DNA of 64,000 nucleotides from Poseidonibacter lekithochrous (GCF_018861145.1 NZ_JAHKQT010000041.1:1-64000); one strand, 5' to 3'; numbered from the stretch's first letter, positions 9,927-20,237 are shown. Made by a program: numbers and translations. Notes: generated by a model not told the origin, from the sequence alone.

Positions 9927-10649
9927 ATGAATTTAAAATTTCTTATCTCGTATGATGGCTCTTTATACAAAGGGTCTCAAAAACAACCTAATAAGCAAAC
10001 AATAGAAGATAAACTTTTACAAGCTTTTAAAAGAATAAATATTGATACTAAGATTATATTAAGTGGCAGAACTGATAAAGATGTCCATGCAACTGGACAA
10101 GTTTTTAACTGCATTGTTCCAGATTTTTGGAATAATTTTTCAAAATTAAAAGCTACATTAAATCAACAACTTCCTTCTTCAATAAGAGTGCATCATATTA
10201 AAAAAGTAAAAGAAGATTTTCACTCAAGGTTTCATGCGAAAAAAAGAGTTTATAGATATCTTGTAACTACAAAAAATATTACAGCTTTTAATAATAACTT
10301 TATAACAGAAGTAAAAAGTATAGATGAACAAAAAATAAAAGAAGCAATAAAAGAGTTTATAGGTGTACATGATTTTGAATATTTTCATAAACAAGGGAGT
10401 GATAAAGATATAACAGTTCGAGAAATCTTTGATACTAAGTTTTATAAATATAAAGATATTTATGTATTTAAATTTACTGCAAATTCATACTTAAGATCAC
10501 AAATAAGATTAATGGTTGGTTTTTTACTAAAAATTTCTGAAGGAAAATTAAATCTTGAAGATTTAAAATTACAACTAAAAAAAGAAAAAAATATTCATAG
10601 ATTACCCGCTTTGGCAAATGGATTATATTTAGCAAAAGTGATATATTAA
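9927..10649 (+). CDS. truA: tRNA pseudouridine(38-40) synthase TruA
   Basis: Converts uridines 38-40 in the anticodon arm to pseudouridine. The catalytic Asp is in SGRTDKDVHATGQ, and the N-terminal ISYDGSLYKGSQKQPN is typical. A longer reading from 9864 exists but runs through the end of the lptF gene; the ATG at 9927 gives MNLKFLISYDG, the family N-terminus, and 240 residues. It follows lptF by 8 bases. Confidence 0.94.
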   Translation: MNLKFLISYDGSLYKGSQKQPNKQTIEDKLLQAFKRINIDTKIILSGRTDKDVHATGQVFNCIVPDFWNNFSKLKATLNQQLPSSIRVHHIKKVKEDFHSRFHAKKRVYRYLVTTKNITAFNNNFITEVKSIDEQKIKEAIKEFIGVHDFEYFHKQGSDKDITVREIFDTKFYKYKDIYVFKFTANSYLRSQIRLMVGFLLKISEGKLNLEDLKLQLKKEKNIHRLPALANGLYLAKVIY

Positions 10650-10650
10650 A

Positions 10651-13188
10651 ATGTTTTTTAAAAAGAAAAAGTTTTATACACTAGGGGATATTCAGAATCA
10701 GATAGTTTATACTCCTTTGATTTTCGTAATTTTTCTAGCAATTATCTCTTCTTTGACTGTTTTCTTTTTTTTTAGTTATCAAGAAAAGAGTAAGACTAAA
10801 CTTTTAATTCAAAGTGAAACTTTTTATAAGAAAGAAGAATTAAAAAACTATATCAATAATATCAAATACAATACAAGTGCAAGTTTTGACGATATTGAAA
10901 TCGAACTAAGCAATAACGTATATGAAATAAATGGTTATATAAAGTCTTCTAAATTTGAAAATAAAGAATTAGATTTTGAAAAACTAAAAAATTATATTAT
11001 AAGTATTGAAAAACAAAAAGATATAAAGTTTTTACTTTTTGATACAAAAGATTATAAAGTTTTACATGGAAAAATATTAGTTGAAAATCTTGCAAAACTC
11101 ACTAATTCAAAAATCAATACGAATAGATTTAGAAAGCATATGTTAAATAATATTCAATATATGGGTGACAATAATCTGATGTATTGGATTGATAATTCAA
11201 AAGAAAATATTCAACTAAGTTACTTTAAATATGTAAAGGATAAAGAACTATTTTTAGGAGCTTTTTCAAAAGTTGATGATATGAATCTTTTAACAAAAAA
11301 AGTAATACTTGATACAATCTTAGCTAAAAGTAAAAATATAAATAATGCATATTTTTATTTTTATGATAAAAAGAAAGAAACAGTTTTTAATTTCTATGGA
11401 AAGGGTAAAGAGTTAAAAGTAGAGAAAATTAGAGATTTTAATTTGATAAAAGATAATAGTCTCACTTATACTTTTCAAAAATATGAATATGAAATATTTG
11501 TAAAAGAAACATTTTTAGAAGATGAAATTAAAAAAATAAAAGGTGATTATGAATATAAGATAATAATGAGTTTATTAACCATTATTTTTGTGGCACTTTT
11601 ATTAATTACTACATCAAATATTTTTGCAAGATTTATAAATACTATTTTTAACAGATATAATAAAAGAATTGAAACAAAAAGTATATTATATAAAAAATGG
11701 AAAGATAGATACGGATTAGCTATTATTGCTTCAAATGATGGTTTATGGGATATAAATCTTGAAACCAATGAAATATTTTTTTCAAATAAATGGCTTGATA
11801 TGTTTGGATACAAAAGAGATGATATTCAAAACGTTGATCAATGGCTTGATTTAATACATAAAGATGATAAAGAAAAAGTACTAAAAAAATTTAAATCTCA
11901 TATTAAATCAAAAACAGCTCATTTTATCTGTGAGTATAGATTAAAAACAAAACAAAATCAATTTAAATGGATATTAGTAAGAGGAAAAGCTTTTAAAAAA
12001 GATGATTCCAATAGAATGCTAATGATGTCAATGGATATTGATAATAGAATGAAGTTAACTAAAGAGTTAAGAAATGTTGAATTATTAACAGACTTTGGAC
12101 GAATTGTAGTTTTTAGATGGCTTAATGATGACAAACTTACTGTAAAATTTGTTTCAAACAGTGTTAACTCATATGGTTATACTGCGAGTGATTTTGAAAA
12201 TGGTGATATTGAATATTTTGATTTAGTACATCAAGATGATATTTCAAAATTAAAAGATGTGATTGAAAATGCAATCAAAAATGATGCAAACTCTTTTACA
12301 AATATACATAGAATAGTGGACAGTTTAGGTAATGTAAAATGGGTTTATAATCGAACAATTTTGATTAAAGACGATCACGGTAAAGTTAGAAGTTTATATG
12401 GTTATTTAACTGATATTACAAAGATAAAACTAAATGAAGAGGAGCTAAAACAAAGAGTTGAAATCGAAGTAGATAAAAATATCAAAAAAGATAGACTTTT
12501 AGTTCAGCAAAATAAACTAGCTTCAATGGGTGAAATGTTAGGGAATATCTCTCATCAATGGAGACAGCCTTTAAATAATATAAACTTATTACTATATTTT
12601 ATAAGAGACAATTATAAAAACTTTTCACAAGAAGAGTTAAATGATTCTATTAAAAGTGCAAAGATACAAATTGATTATATGTCTCAAACTATTGATGATT
12701 TTAGAAATTTTTATCAACCGACAAAAGATAAAAAAATATTTGATGTAAAAGATTCAATCATAAGAAGTTCTAAAATTATTCTCTCTTTATTTGAAAGAAA
12801 TAATATTCTTCTTGAAATAAATGGTCTTAATGTTCAAATAAATAGTTATGAAAATGAATTTGAACAAGTAATTGTAAATATTTTAAATAATGCAAGTGAT
12901 GCAAAATTAATAAAAGATAAAGAAGAAAAATTTAAAGCAAAAGTAATAGTAGGTATTTCTAAAGATGATGAATTTATTATTATCTCAATATCAAATAATT
13001 GCGGAAATGCAAAAGAACAAGTTTTGGAAAAAATGTTTGAACCTTATTTTACAACAAAATTTGAAAATCAAGGTACGGGAATAGGTCTTTATATGTCAAA
13101 AACAATTATAGAAAAAAATATGGAAGGAACTATTGATGCATTTAATAAAGATGATGGAGTTGAATTTATTATCAAATTAAAGTGTTAA
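10651..13188 (+). CDS. PAS-domain sensor histidine kinase
   Basis: A membrane kinase of 845 residues. A first transmembrane segment (about 20-42), a periplasmic sensor of about 260 residues (Cache-like by layout) and a second membrane segment near 306-326 are followed by two PAS domains (about 350-480 and 485-605). The phosphorylated His is in ISHQWRQPLNNIN near residue 630, and the ATP-binding domain ends with NNASDAK and GTGIGLYMSK. The next gene, 48 bases downstream, is its likely response regulator. The signal sensed cannot be read from the sequence. Confidence 0.9.
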   Translation: MFFKKKKFYTLGDIQNQIVYTPLIFVIFLAIISSLTVFFFFSYQEKSKTKLLIQSETFYKKEELKNYINNIKYNTSASFDDIEIELSNNVYEINGYIKSSKFENKELDFEKLKNYIISIEKQKDIKFLLFDTKDYKVLHGKILVENLAKLTNSKINTNRFRKHMLNNIQYMGDNNLMYWIDNSKENIQLSYFKYVKDKELFLGAFSKVDDMNLLTKKVILDTILAKSKNINNAYFYFYDKKKETVFNFYGKGKELKVEKIRDFNLIKDNSLTYTFQKYEYEIFVKETFLEDEIKKIKGDYEYKIIMSLLTIIFVALLLITTSNIFARFINTIFNRYNKRIETKSILYKKWKDRYGLAIIASNDGLWDINLETNEIFFSNKWLDMFGYKRDDIQNVDQWLDLIHKDDKEKVLKKFKSHIKSKTAHFICEYRLKTKQNQFKWILVRGKAFKKDDSNRMLMMSMDIDNRMKLTKELRNVELLTDFGRIVVFRWLNDDKLTVKFVSNSVNSYGYTASDFENGDIEYFDLVHQDDISKLKDVIENAIKNDANSFTNIHRIVDSLGNVKWVYNRTILIKDDHGKVRSLYGYLTDITKIKLNEEELKQRVEIEVDKNIKKDRLLVQQNKLASMGEMLGNISHQWRQPLNNINLLLYFIRDNYKNFSQEELNDSIKSAKIQIDYMSQTIDDFRNFYQPTKDKKIFDVKDSIIRSSKIILSLFERNNILLEINGLNVQINSYENEFEQVIVNILNNASDAKLIKDKEEKFKAKVIVGISKDDEFIIISISNNCGNAKEQVLEKMFEPYFTTKFENQGTGIGLYMSKTIIEKNMEGTIDAFNKDDGVEFIIKLKC

Positions 13189-13236
13189 TTTAAGTTTTGA
13201 TATAATCAATATACTATAGAAAATGGAAGAAGAAAA

Positions 13237-13956
13237 ATGAGTAATATAACAACAAGAGTACTTTTAGTCGAAGATGAAGATGTAGCAAGAAAAACGCTTG
13301 CTTTTTATTTAAATACTATTTTTGATGAAGTAGTTTTAGCTTGTGATGGAAAAGAGGGTTTCTCAATTTTAAAAGAGAATATTGATAATGATAAAACATT
13401 TGATTTAGTTTTAACAGATTTAAAAATGCCAAATGTAGATGGTATGGGAATGATTGACTTAATTAGAGAAGTAATACCTAATCAAAGATTTATAATTGTA
13501 AGTGCTCATAAAAATGAAGAAGATTTATTAAAATTAATTAACTTACGAGTTCTAGGGTACTTCTTAAAACCTTTAAATATTGATAATATGATGGAAATGT
13601 TAAAAAAAGCAAAAGAAGAAGTTTTAGAAGATAAGAAAGAGTCTTTTTCTAAAAATAATTTAATAACTTTAAATAAAACATATACATATGATTTATCAAG
13701 TCATAAACTTTATAATAACGAATCAATTGTAAAACTTTCTAAAAAAGAATTAGATATTTTGCAAGTATTAATTAAATCTATTGGTGAAGTAATCTCAGTT
13801 GAGAAATTTAAAGAAGCAGTTTGGAATGATATAAATACAAATGACTCTGCATTTAGAACAGTTATGAAAAGATTAAAAGATAAAGTTATTGATGATGATT
13901 TTATTATTTCTCATAAAGGTTATGGTTATATAATTGAAAAGCCTTTTGTTAAATAA
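13237..13956 (+). CDS. OmpR-type response regulator
   Basis: The receiver domain (about 1-125) has the acidic pair in LVEDED, the phosphoacceptor Asp in DLVLTDLKMPN and the conserved Lys in GYFLKPLN. A winged-helix DNA-binding domain follows (LSKKELDILQVL, and near the end SHKGYGYIIE). It sits directly after the PAS histidine kinase and has its own site AGAAGAAAA before the ATG, so the two form a two-component system. The target genes are unknown; the convergent TAXI gene is the nearest candidate. Confidence 0.9.
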   Translation: MSNITTRVLLVEDEDVARKTLAFYLNTIFDEVVLACDGKEGFSILKENIDNDKTFDLVLTDLKMPNVDGMGMIDLIREVIPNQRFIIVSAHKNEEDLLKLINLRVLGYFLKPLNIDNMMEMLKKAKEEVLEDKKESFSKNNLITLNKTYTYDLSSHKLYNNESIVKLSKKELDILQVLIKSIGEVISVEKFKEAVWNDINTNDSAFRTVMKRLKDKVIDDDFIISHKGYGYIIEKPFVK

Positions 13957-13980
13957 ATAGCATCTTATATAAAATATAAA

Positions 13981-14003
13981 AGCAAGATTATAATAATCCT
14001 GCT
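13981..14003. terminator. Convergent stem-loop between regulator and TAXI genes
   Basis: AGCAAGATTA pairs with TAATCCTGCT around a TAA loop, ten pairs with one mismatch. It lies in the gap between the two convergent genes and overlaps the last codons of the TAXI gene. A bidirectional terminator is plausible, but the U-tract is weak. Confidence 0.45.
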
Positions 14004-14932
14004 TCTTTAAAATACCTTTTTGCACCCTCATGTAGTGGAGCTGATAAACCTTCTAATAAAGATTGTTTTGTTATATTACTATAAGCTGGATGAAGCTTTT
14101 TAAATTTATCAAAATTTTCTAAAATAGCTTTTACCATAGTATATACAGCTTTCTCACTTACATCATCACTTGTAATTAAAACTGCTTTTACTCCAAATGT
14201 TGGAATATCATTAGGATTCCCTTTATACATTCCAGCAGGAACATCTGCTTTTGCAAAGTAAGGATACTTTTTAATAAGAGCATCAATATTTGGACCATTA
14301 AGTGGAGTAATTCTTGCATCCACAGAATTTGTTGCATCTTTAATATTTGCAGTTGGATGACCTACCATATAAAAGTATCCATCAATTTTATTTTCTTTTA
14401 ATGCATCAGGCATTTCAGAAGCTTTTAGTGTTCCTGCAAATTCTAAATCTTCTTTTTTAATACCACTTGCTTCAAATAGAGTTAAAGTAGTTGCTTCATT
14501 ACCAGAACCTGGGTTTCCTAAGTTAATTCTTTTACCTTTAATATCAGTTATATTATTAATATTTGCATCTTTTCTTGTAACTAGTGTTAATAATTCAGGA
14601 TAAATAGCCATAACAGATTTTAATTTTTTAATTGAGTTACCTTTAAAATCTCCAGTACCTTTTGAAGCTTGATAGACAACATCAGATTGTGCAATACCAA
14701 AATCTAAATTGCCATTTTTAATTGTATTAATATTATATACCGAACCAGCCGTTGATTCAACAGAACATCTAATTTTAGTTTCTTTTTTGTATTTATTTAC
14801 GAGTCTGCAGATTGCTCCACCCGTTGGATAGTAAGTTCCAGTAACTCCTCCTGTCCCAATAGTTACAAATTCAGCAGAAAATGAAGGGATTATTAAAGCA
14901 GTTAAAATTGATGTTTTAGCAAATAGTTTCAT
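13988..14932 (-). CDS. TAXI-family TRAP transporter solute-binding protein
   Basis: A periplasmic solute receptor of the TAXI type of TRAP transporters. After a signal peptide (MKLFAKTSILTALIIPSFSA) come the family hallmarks VTIGTGGVTGTYYPTGGAICR and DFGIAQSDVVYQA. I start at 14932, where AGGAGA precedes the ATG, rather than at the in-frame ATG 54 bases upstream, which would put 18 residues before the signal peptide. No TRAP membrane subunits are nearby, so it either works with a distant permease or acts as a sensory binding protein, perhaps for the convergent two-component system. The ligand is unknown. Confidence 0.88.
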   Translation of the reverse strand: MKLFAKTSILTALIIPSFSAEFVTIGTGGVTGTYYPTGGAICRLVNKYKKETKIRCSVESTAGSVYNINTIKNGNLDFGIAQSDVVYQASKGTGDFKGNSIKKLKSVMAIYPELLTLVTRKDANINNITDIKGKRINLGNPGSGNEATTLTLFEASGIKKEDLEFAGTLKASEMPDALKENKIDGYFYMVGHPTANIKDATNSVDARITPLNGPNIDALIKKYPYFAKADVPAGMYKGNPNDIPTFGVKAVLITSDDVSEKAVYTMVKAILENFDKFKKLHPAYSNITKQSLLEGLSAPLHEGAKRYFKEAGLL

Positions 14933-15108
14933 TTTTTCTCCTATTTTCATTTTATAAAATAAATATATTTTATTTAAGTATATCATATTTTTTAATCAAT
15001 TTTATATAAGTTTTGCAAGACAATTTCTTATTATTTAAATAATAGTAAAATTAGTAAGCCCGATATTTAGGAGTTTTGGCAGATAAAAAAACTTTTTATT
15101 AAAACTAC

Positions 15109-15138
15109 TTGACAAATATACACTCAATAGGTTATAAT
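15109..15138 (+). promoter_or_regulatory. Sigma70-type promoter of hrcA-grpE-dnaK
   Basis: TTGACA at 15109-15114 and TATAAT at 15133-15138 are separated by 18 bases. Both hexamers match the consensus perfectly, which is uncommon in Campylobacterota, where -35 boxes are usually poor. The CIRCE-like operator begins 4 bases after the -10 box. Confidence 0.8.
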
Positions 15139-15141
15139 TCT

Positions 15142-15168
15142 TTAGCAGTTTAAGACAATGAGTGCTAA
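15142..15168 (+). promoter_or_regulatory. CIRCE-like HrcA operator
   Basis: The right arm GAGTGCTAA (15160-15168) matches the CIRCE consensus fully. The spacer is exactly 9 bases. The left arm TTAGCAGTT keeps TTAGCA but replaces the last three bases CTC with GTT. The position over the transcription start of hrcA fits autorepression by HrcA, released on heat shock. Confidence 0.78.
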
Positions 15169-15188
15169 TAAATTAAAATGGTTGTAAA

Positions 15189-15980
15189 ATGATTGATAAG
15201 AAAGAGTTTTTATTACAGTCTATTATTAAAGCGTATATAGAACACTTAGAACCAATAGGTTCTACACAGTTAAAATCTATGTATGATATCACTTATTCTC
15301 CTGCAACAATTAGAGGATACTTTAAAAAATTAGGTGATGAAGGTTATCTAGCTCAAGAGCATATTAGTAGTGGAAGAACTCCAACAACTGAAGCTTTAAA
15401 AGAGTATTGGAAAACTAGACTTAATTTTGATGTTTCAGATATAAATTTAAAAGCATTACAATATTTTTCATCTGAAGTAGAAGTATCAGTTTTTATTAAA
15501 AAAGAGAAGTCTGACATATTAAAAGAGATTTTAAATGTTGAAGAAAAATATATGATATTAGAGTTTTCTTCATTTGCAATTTCTGTTAAATTCTCAGATG
15601 CATTATATAGATTCTTACAAGATATGAGAGGTTTAACTCTAAAAGATATTTTAAGAATCTCAAAAGATGTTGGTGCATACGATGTATGTGATGCAATAAA
15701 TCAGACTTTACAAAATTCAGATTTTGAAATCTTTAATTCTAAAGAGTTTTTAAATTTGGCATTAAGTTATGATTTTGATGAATTAACTATAAATAAGTTT
15801 CTAAAAGGACAAATCTTAGATGATTTAGAAGAAGGTTTATATTTTGAAAACTTCTTACCGATTGGATATATAGGAATTTGTCATTATTGCAAAATTGACA
15901 ACGAAGATGTGAAGATGTTAGTAATTGGGCAGCTTCCAAAAAATTATGAATATTTTTATAAAAAAATTACAACTTTATAG
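15189..15980 (+). CDS. hrcA: Heat-inducible transcription repressor HrcA
   Basis: HrcA binds CIRCE operators and represses chaperone genes until heat shock. The N-terminal winged helix shows YIEHLEPIGSTQLKSMYDI and SPATIRGYFKKLGDEGYL, followed by QEHISSGRTPT, the usual HrcA hinge motif. At 263 residues it is shorter than the roughly 340-residue Gram-positive proteins, as I expect for this phylum. It is the first gene of the hrcA-grpE-dnaK operon and lies just behind a CIRCE-like site. Confidence 0.9.
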   Translation: MIDKKEFLLQSIIKAYIEHLEPIGSTQLKSMYDITYSPATIRGYFKKLGDEGYLAQEHISSGRTPTTEALKEYWKTRLNFDVSDINLKALQYFSSEVEVSVFIKKEKSDILKEILNVEEKYMILEFSSFAISVKFSDALYRFLQDMRGLTLKDILRISKDVGAYDVCDAINQTLQNSDFEIFNSKEFLNLALSYDFDELTINKFLKGQILDDLEEGLYFENFLPIGYIGICHYCKIDNEDVKMLVIGQLPKNYEYFYKKITTL

Positions 15981-15989
15981 GAGAAGAAC

Positions 15990-16559
15990 TTGAGTGAAGA
16001 AAAAAAAGAAGAATTACAAACAGATGAAGTTTTAGAAACTGAAACTGAAGTATTAGTTGAAGAAGAAACGCCAGTTGTTGAAGAAACAATTGAAAGTGTA
16101 AAAGCTGAGTTAGAAGCTAAATTAAAAGAAGCAGAAGATAAATATTTAAGAGTTCATGCTGATTTTGAAAATATTAAAAAAAGATTAGAAAAAGAAAAAT
16201 ATAATGCTATTGATTATGCAAGTGAAAAATTTGCAAAAGATTTATTGGCACCAATTGATACTTTAGAAATGGCATTAGCTGCAGAAGAAGCAGCAGCAGA
16301 TTTACCAGCTGATGAATTACTTGGAAAATTAAAAGAAGGTGTTGAATTAACAATTAAAAACTTCTACACAGCTTTTGAAAAACATGATATTACTGAAGTT
16401 GATACAGATGGTGAGTTTGATCCAAACTTCCATGATGCGGTAATGCAAATAGATAGCCCAGATCATGAAGATGGACATATTGTTCAAAGACTTCAAAAAG
16501 GTTATAAGTTTAAAGATAGATTATTAAGACCAGCAATGGTTTCTATTTGTAAGAAATAG
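15990..16559 (+). CDS. grpE: GrpE nucleotide exchange factor
   Basis: GrpE releases ADP from DnaK. The N-terminal 45 residues are acidic and disordered, followed by a long coiled coil (ELEAKLKEAEDKYLRVHADF, then NIKKR) and the C-terminal beta domain with FDPNFHDAVMQ and GYKFKDRLLRPAMVSI. It starts with TTG at 15990 behind AGGAGAAG, 9 bases after the hrcA stop. Confidence 0.95.
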   Translation: MSEEKKEELQTDEVLETETEVLVEEETPVVEETIESVKAELEAKLKEAEDKYLRVHADFENIKKRLEKEKYNAIDYASEKFAKDLLAPIDTLEMALAAEEAAADLPADELLGKLKEGVELTIKNFYTAFEKHDITEVDTDGEFDPNFHDAVMQIDSPDHEDGHIVQRLQKGYKFKDRLLRPAMVSICKK

Positions 16560-16647
16560 ATTTAAAATGATGTTGACCGTAATGTCAAAAAACTAGAATA
16601 TATTAATTAGACAAAAAACAAAAAATAAAACTTGATAAGGAAAAAAA

Positions 16648-18534
16648 ATGAGTAAAGTAATTGGAATTGATTTAGGAACTACAAACTCTTGTATGGCAGT
16701 TTATGAAGGTGGAGAAGCTAAGATTATCCCTAATAAAGAGGGTAAAAATACAACTCCATCAATTGTTGCATTCACTGATAAAGGTGAAGTTTTAGTAGGT
16801 GATCCTGCAAAAAGACAAGCTATTACAAACCCTGAAAAAACTATTTATTCTGTAAAAAGAATTATGGGTTTAATGATGGACGAAGAAAATGCTAAAGAAG
16901 CGCAAGAAAAAGTTGGTTACAAAATTGTAAATAGAAATGGTGCTGCAGCAATTGAAATCGGAGATAAAGTTTATACTCCTCAAGAAATTTCTGCAAAAAT
17001 TTTAGGAAAATTAAAAGCTGATGCTGAAGAATATTTAGGAGCACCAGTTACTGATGCTGTTATTACAGTACCTGCATACTTTAATGATGCACAAAGAAAA
17101 GCAACTCAAGAAGCTGGTACTATTGCTGGACTTAATGTATTAAGAATTATTAACGAACCAACAGCTGCTTCTTTATCTTATGGATTAGATAAAAAAGGTG
17201 AAGAAAAAGTTCTTGTTTACGATTTAGGTGGTGGTACATTTGATGTTACTGTTCTTGAAATTGGAGATGGAACTTTTGAAGTACTTTCAACTGATGGTAA
17301 TGCATTCTTAGGTGGAGATGATTTTGATAATGCAATTATTGATTGGTTAGCAAAAGAGTTTGAATCTGAAAATGGTTTTGATATTAAAAATGACAAAATG
17401 GCATTACAAAGATTAAAAGATGCAGCTGAAAATGCTAAAAAAGAACTTTCGTCTGCTGAATCAACAGAAATTAACTTACCATTTATTTCAATGGGTAATG
17501 CAGGACCAGTTCACTTAGTTAAGTCATTAACAAGAGCTAAATTTGAATCTATGACTGAGCATTTAATTTCAGAAACTTTATCACACATCAAAACTGCACT
17601 TAAAGATGCTGGTCTAGAAAAAGATGAAATTCAAGAAATTATTATGGTTGGTGGATCTACTAGATTACCAAAAGCAAATGAAGTAGTAAGAGAATTCTTC
17701 GGTAAAGATTTAAATAAAGGTGTTAATCCTGATGAAGTTGTAGCTGCTGGTGCTGCAGTTCAAGCTGGTGTATTAAAAGGTGATGTTAAAGATGTATTAT
17801 TACTAGACGTTACTCCATTATCACTAGGAATTGAAACTTTAGGTGGTGTTTTAACTAAATTAATTGAAAAAGGAACTACAATTCCTGTTAAAAAATCACA
17901 AGTGTTCTCAACAGCAGAAGATAATCAACCAGCTGTTTCTATACACGTAGGACAAGGTGAGAGAGAATTTGCTAAAGATAATAAATCATTAGGTATGTTT
18001 GAATTATCAGACATTCCAGCAGCGCCAAGAGGTGTTCCTCAAATTGAAGTAACATTTGATATTGATGCAAATGGTGTTTTAAATGTATCTGCTAAAGATA
18101 AAGGTACTGGAAAAGAAAATAAAATTACTATTTCTGGTTCATCTGGACTTAGTGATGAAGAAATCGAAAAAATGGTAAATGAAGCAGAAGCTAATAAAGA
18201 AGTTGATGCTAAGAAAAAAGAAGTAATTGAAGTTAGAAATCAAGCTGATGCATTATTACATTCAACTAAGAAAACATTAGAAGAAAATCCTGATGCTGTT
18301 TCTGAAGAAGAAAGTAAAGCTATTGTTGATTCAGCTGCTGAGTTAGAAGAATTATTAAAAGACGAAAATGCTACAAAAGAGCAAATTGAAGAAAAAGTGA
18401 AAACTTTAACTGAAAAATCTCATAAATTAGCAGAAGCAATGTATAAAAAAGAAGGTGGTGACCAAGCTGGTGCACAACCAAATCAAAAAGCTAAAAAAGA
18501 CGATGACGATGTTATCGACGCTGAAGTAGAGTAA
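16648..18534 (+). CDS. dnaK: Molecular chaperone DnaK (Hsp70)
   Basis: The Hsp70 ATPase domain begins [17 protein letters not shown] and contains [31 protein letters not shown] and [11 protein letters not shown]. The interdomain linker [16 protein letters not shown] leads to the substrate-binding domain and the helical lid. The C-terminus ends in the typical [11 protein letters not shown]. At 628 residues it is full length. It follows grpE after 88 bases in the heat-shock operon. No dnaJ is in the window. Confidence 0.98.
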   Translation: MSKVIGIDLGTTNSCMAVYEGGEAKIIPNKEGKNTTPSIVAFTDKGEVLVGDPAKRQAITNPEKTIYSVKRIMGLMMDEENAKEAQEKVGYKIVNRNGAAAIEIGDKVYTPQEISAKILGKLKADAEEYLGAPVTDAVITVPAYFNDAQRKATQEAGTIAGLNVLRIINEPTAASLSYGLDKKGEEKVLVYDLGGGTFDVTVLEIGDGTFEVLSTDGNAFLGGDDFDNAIIDWLAKEFESENGFDIKNDKMALQRLKDAAENAKKELSSAESTEINLPFISMGNAGPVHLVKSLTRAKFESMTEHLISETLSHIKTALKDAGLEKDEIQEIIMVGGSTRLPKANEVVREFFGKDLNKGVNPDEVVAAGAAVQAGVLKGDVKDVLLLDVTPLSLGIETLGGVLTKLIEKGTTIPVKKSQVFSTAEDNQPAVSIHVGQGEREFAKDNKSLGMFELSDIPAAPRGVPQIEVTFDIDANGVLNVSAKDKGTGKENKITISGSSGLSDEEIEKMVNEAEANKEVDAKKKEVIEVRNQADALLHSTKKTLEENPDAVSEEESKAIVDSAAELEELLKDENATKEQIEEKVKTLTEKSHKLAEAMYKKEGGDQAGAQPNQKAKKDDDDVIDAEVE

Positions 18535-18545
18535 AACTCTGCTTC

Positions 18546-18845
18546 ATGCAAACTATAATATTTTTATTACTTACTTTTTTAATCGTAATATTTTCAGTAT
18601 TACAATATTTTAAAAGCAAAAAAACAAGAGAAGCAAAGCTAAACAGTGGGGAATGTCCTGATTGTGGAGCAAAAGCGAAAGTTTTTTTTGATGAAACTAC
18701 AAATACAAAATTCAAATCAGAAGTGATTAAATCAAATCTTTTAAAAAATCATGGCTGTTCAGGTGTTAGTGAAATTGAATTTAAGTGCCAAGCTTGTGGA
18801 TTAAAAGAAGTTCATCAAGTTTCTTCTGCTGGATGTAACCTTTAA
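18546..18845 (+). CDS. Small membrane-anchored zinc-ribbon protein
   Basis: A 99-residue protein of unknown function. Residues 2-22 form one membrane helix (TIIFLLLTFLIVIFSVLQYF). The rest has two CXXC knuckles, ECPDCGAKA and KCQACGLKE, plus two further Cys (HGCSG, AGCNL), so a bound zinc ion is likely. It is 11 bases downstream of dnaK and could be read from the same transcript. Confidence 0.75.
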   Translation: MQTIIFLLLTFLIVIFSVLQYFKSKKTREAKLNSGECPDCGAKAKVFFDETTNTKFKSEVIKSNLLKNHGCSGVSEIEFKCQACGLKEVHQVSSAGCNL

Positions 18846-18879
18846 GAGGATATAATCTTAAAAAAAATGGATTTATATC

Positions 18880-19974
18880 TTGAAACATTATTTATTACTA
18901 CTACTATCTTTTATCATACTTGGATGTTCTAATAAAGAACAAACTTTACCTACTAATTTAGCACAAGAAATTACTAAAACTACTATTCCAAAAACTGAAT
19001 TTGATTATTTAAATGGATTTTATGATGATGATTTAGATTTAGCCTTAACTGTATTTAAAGAAGCTTGTACAAAATCTATTAAAAAAGATATGTTTAAAGA
19101 GGTATGTGAAAATTCACAATATTATAATAATGGCCAGATTTTTTTTACAAAATATTTCACACCAAAAGTTTTAGTTTCAAATTCTGGTGATAAAGGTCTT
19201 ATTACAGGTTATTTTGAGCCTTTATTATATGGAAGTAGAATTAAGGATGAAATATATAAATATCCAGTATATAAAACACCAAAAGATTTAATAACAATAA
19301 AAAATAAAAAAAGATATCCAAACTTTAAAAGATTAAGATATAAAGCTAAAATTAAAAATGGAAAATATATACCTTATGATTCAAGGGAAGAAATAGAAAA
19401 GTCAAATAACTTTGAAATAATTTGTTATGTAAGTGATCCTATTGATCTTTTCTTTATGCAAATTCAAGGTTCAGGAAGAGTGCAGTTAAATAATGGTGAA
19501 ACTATAAATATTGGTTATGCAGATCAAAATGGAAGAAAATATTTTGCAATTGGGAAACATCTAATTGATGAAGGATATTTAACAAAAGAAGAAGTATCTT
19601 TACAAAGTATAAAAGAATTTTTAGAATCAAATCCTTCTAAAATGCAAGATATAATGAATTTAAATGAAAGCTATGTGTTTTTTCATGAAAGTCCTAATAG
19701 TGCAACTGGAAGTTTAAATGTTCCATTAATAGCAAAAAGAAATATTGCAGTTGATAGAAACTATATTCCTTTAGGAATGCCAGTATTTTTGGAAACATTT
19801 AATCCAAAAACAAAAGAGCCAATTAACAAACTAGTAGTTGCTGCTGATACAGGTGGAGCTATTAAAGGTGAAATAAGAGCTGATTATTTTATGGGATTTG
19901 GAAAAGAAGCAAAAGAATTAGCAGGTCTTATGAAAGAAGAAGGTCGACTTCATATGCTAATTCCTAAGATTTAG
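18880..19974 (+). CDS. mltA: Membrane-bound lytic transglycosylase A
   Basis: MltA cleaves peptidoglycan to 1,6-anhydromuropeptides. The lipobox LLSFIILGCSN gives an acylated Cys near residue 16. The MltA domain shows ITGYFEPLLYGS and QIQGSGRVQL, and the catalytic Asp sits in the 3D-type segment VVAADTGGAIKGEIRADYFM. It starts with TTG. Length (364) fits the family. Confidence 0.93.
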   Translation: MKHYLLLLLSFIILGCSNKEQTLPTNLAQEITKTTIPKTEFDYLNGFYDDDLDLALTVFKEACTKSIKKDMFKEVCENSQYYNNGQIFFTKYFTPKVLVSNSGDKGLITGYFEPLLYGSRIKDEIYKYPVYKTPKDLITIKNKKRYPNFKRLRYKAKIKNGKYIPYDSREEIEKSNNFEIICYVSDPIDLFFMQIQGSGRVQLNNGETINIGYADQNGRKYFAIGKHLIDEGYLTKEEVSLQSIKEFLESNPSKMQDIMNLNESYVFFHESPNSATGSLNVPLIAKRNIAVDRNYIPLGMPVFLETFNPKTKEPINKLVVAADTGGAIKGEIRADYFMGFGKEAKELAGLMKEEGRLHMLIPKI

Positions 19975-19989
19975 TATTATTTTAGGAAT
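19960..19989. terminator. Stem-loop between mltA and a convergent small gene
   Basis: ATTCCTAA (19960-19967) pairs with TTAGGAAT (19982-19989), eight pairs around a 14-base loop spanning the mltA stop codon. It lies between two convergent genes and is probably a weak terminator. Confidence 0.4.
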
Positions 19990-19997
19990 AATTCTTA

Positions 19998-20237
19998 CTA
20001 ACTACAACAACCATTTCCACAACAATTATCTCTAGCATCACTGTAAAATGAAATAACGAAATTATTATACATTTCCTGTAAATCAAATTCGTGTTTCTTA
20101 CAAAATTCGTTATTCATAGTATTTTTCATTTCGATTGCTTTTAATAATGCTTCATCTTTTGATTGGAATTTTAAATTGTTTTCTAAATCACTTTTTTTAA
20201 AGCATGGGCACTGGTTTGAAACAATAATTTTATACAT
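19998..20237 (-). CDS. Small Cys-rich protein of unknown function
   Basis: A 79-residue protein that begins MYKIIVSNQCPCFKKSDLE and ends DNCCGNGCCS. Seven cysteines, in CPC, FCKKH and the terminal CCGNGCC cluster, suggest metal binding or redox activity. AAGGAC lies 7 bases before the ATG, which supports translation. I do not recognise a named family. Confidence 0.7.
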   Translation of the reverse strand: MYKIIVSNQCPCFKKSDLENNLKFQSKDEALLKAIEMKNTMNNEFCKKHEFDLQEMYNNFVISFYSDARDNCCGNGCCS

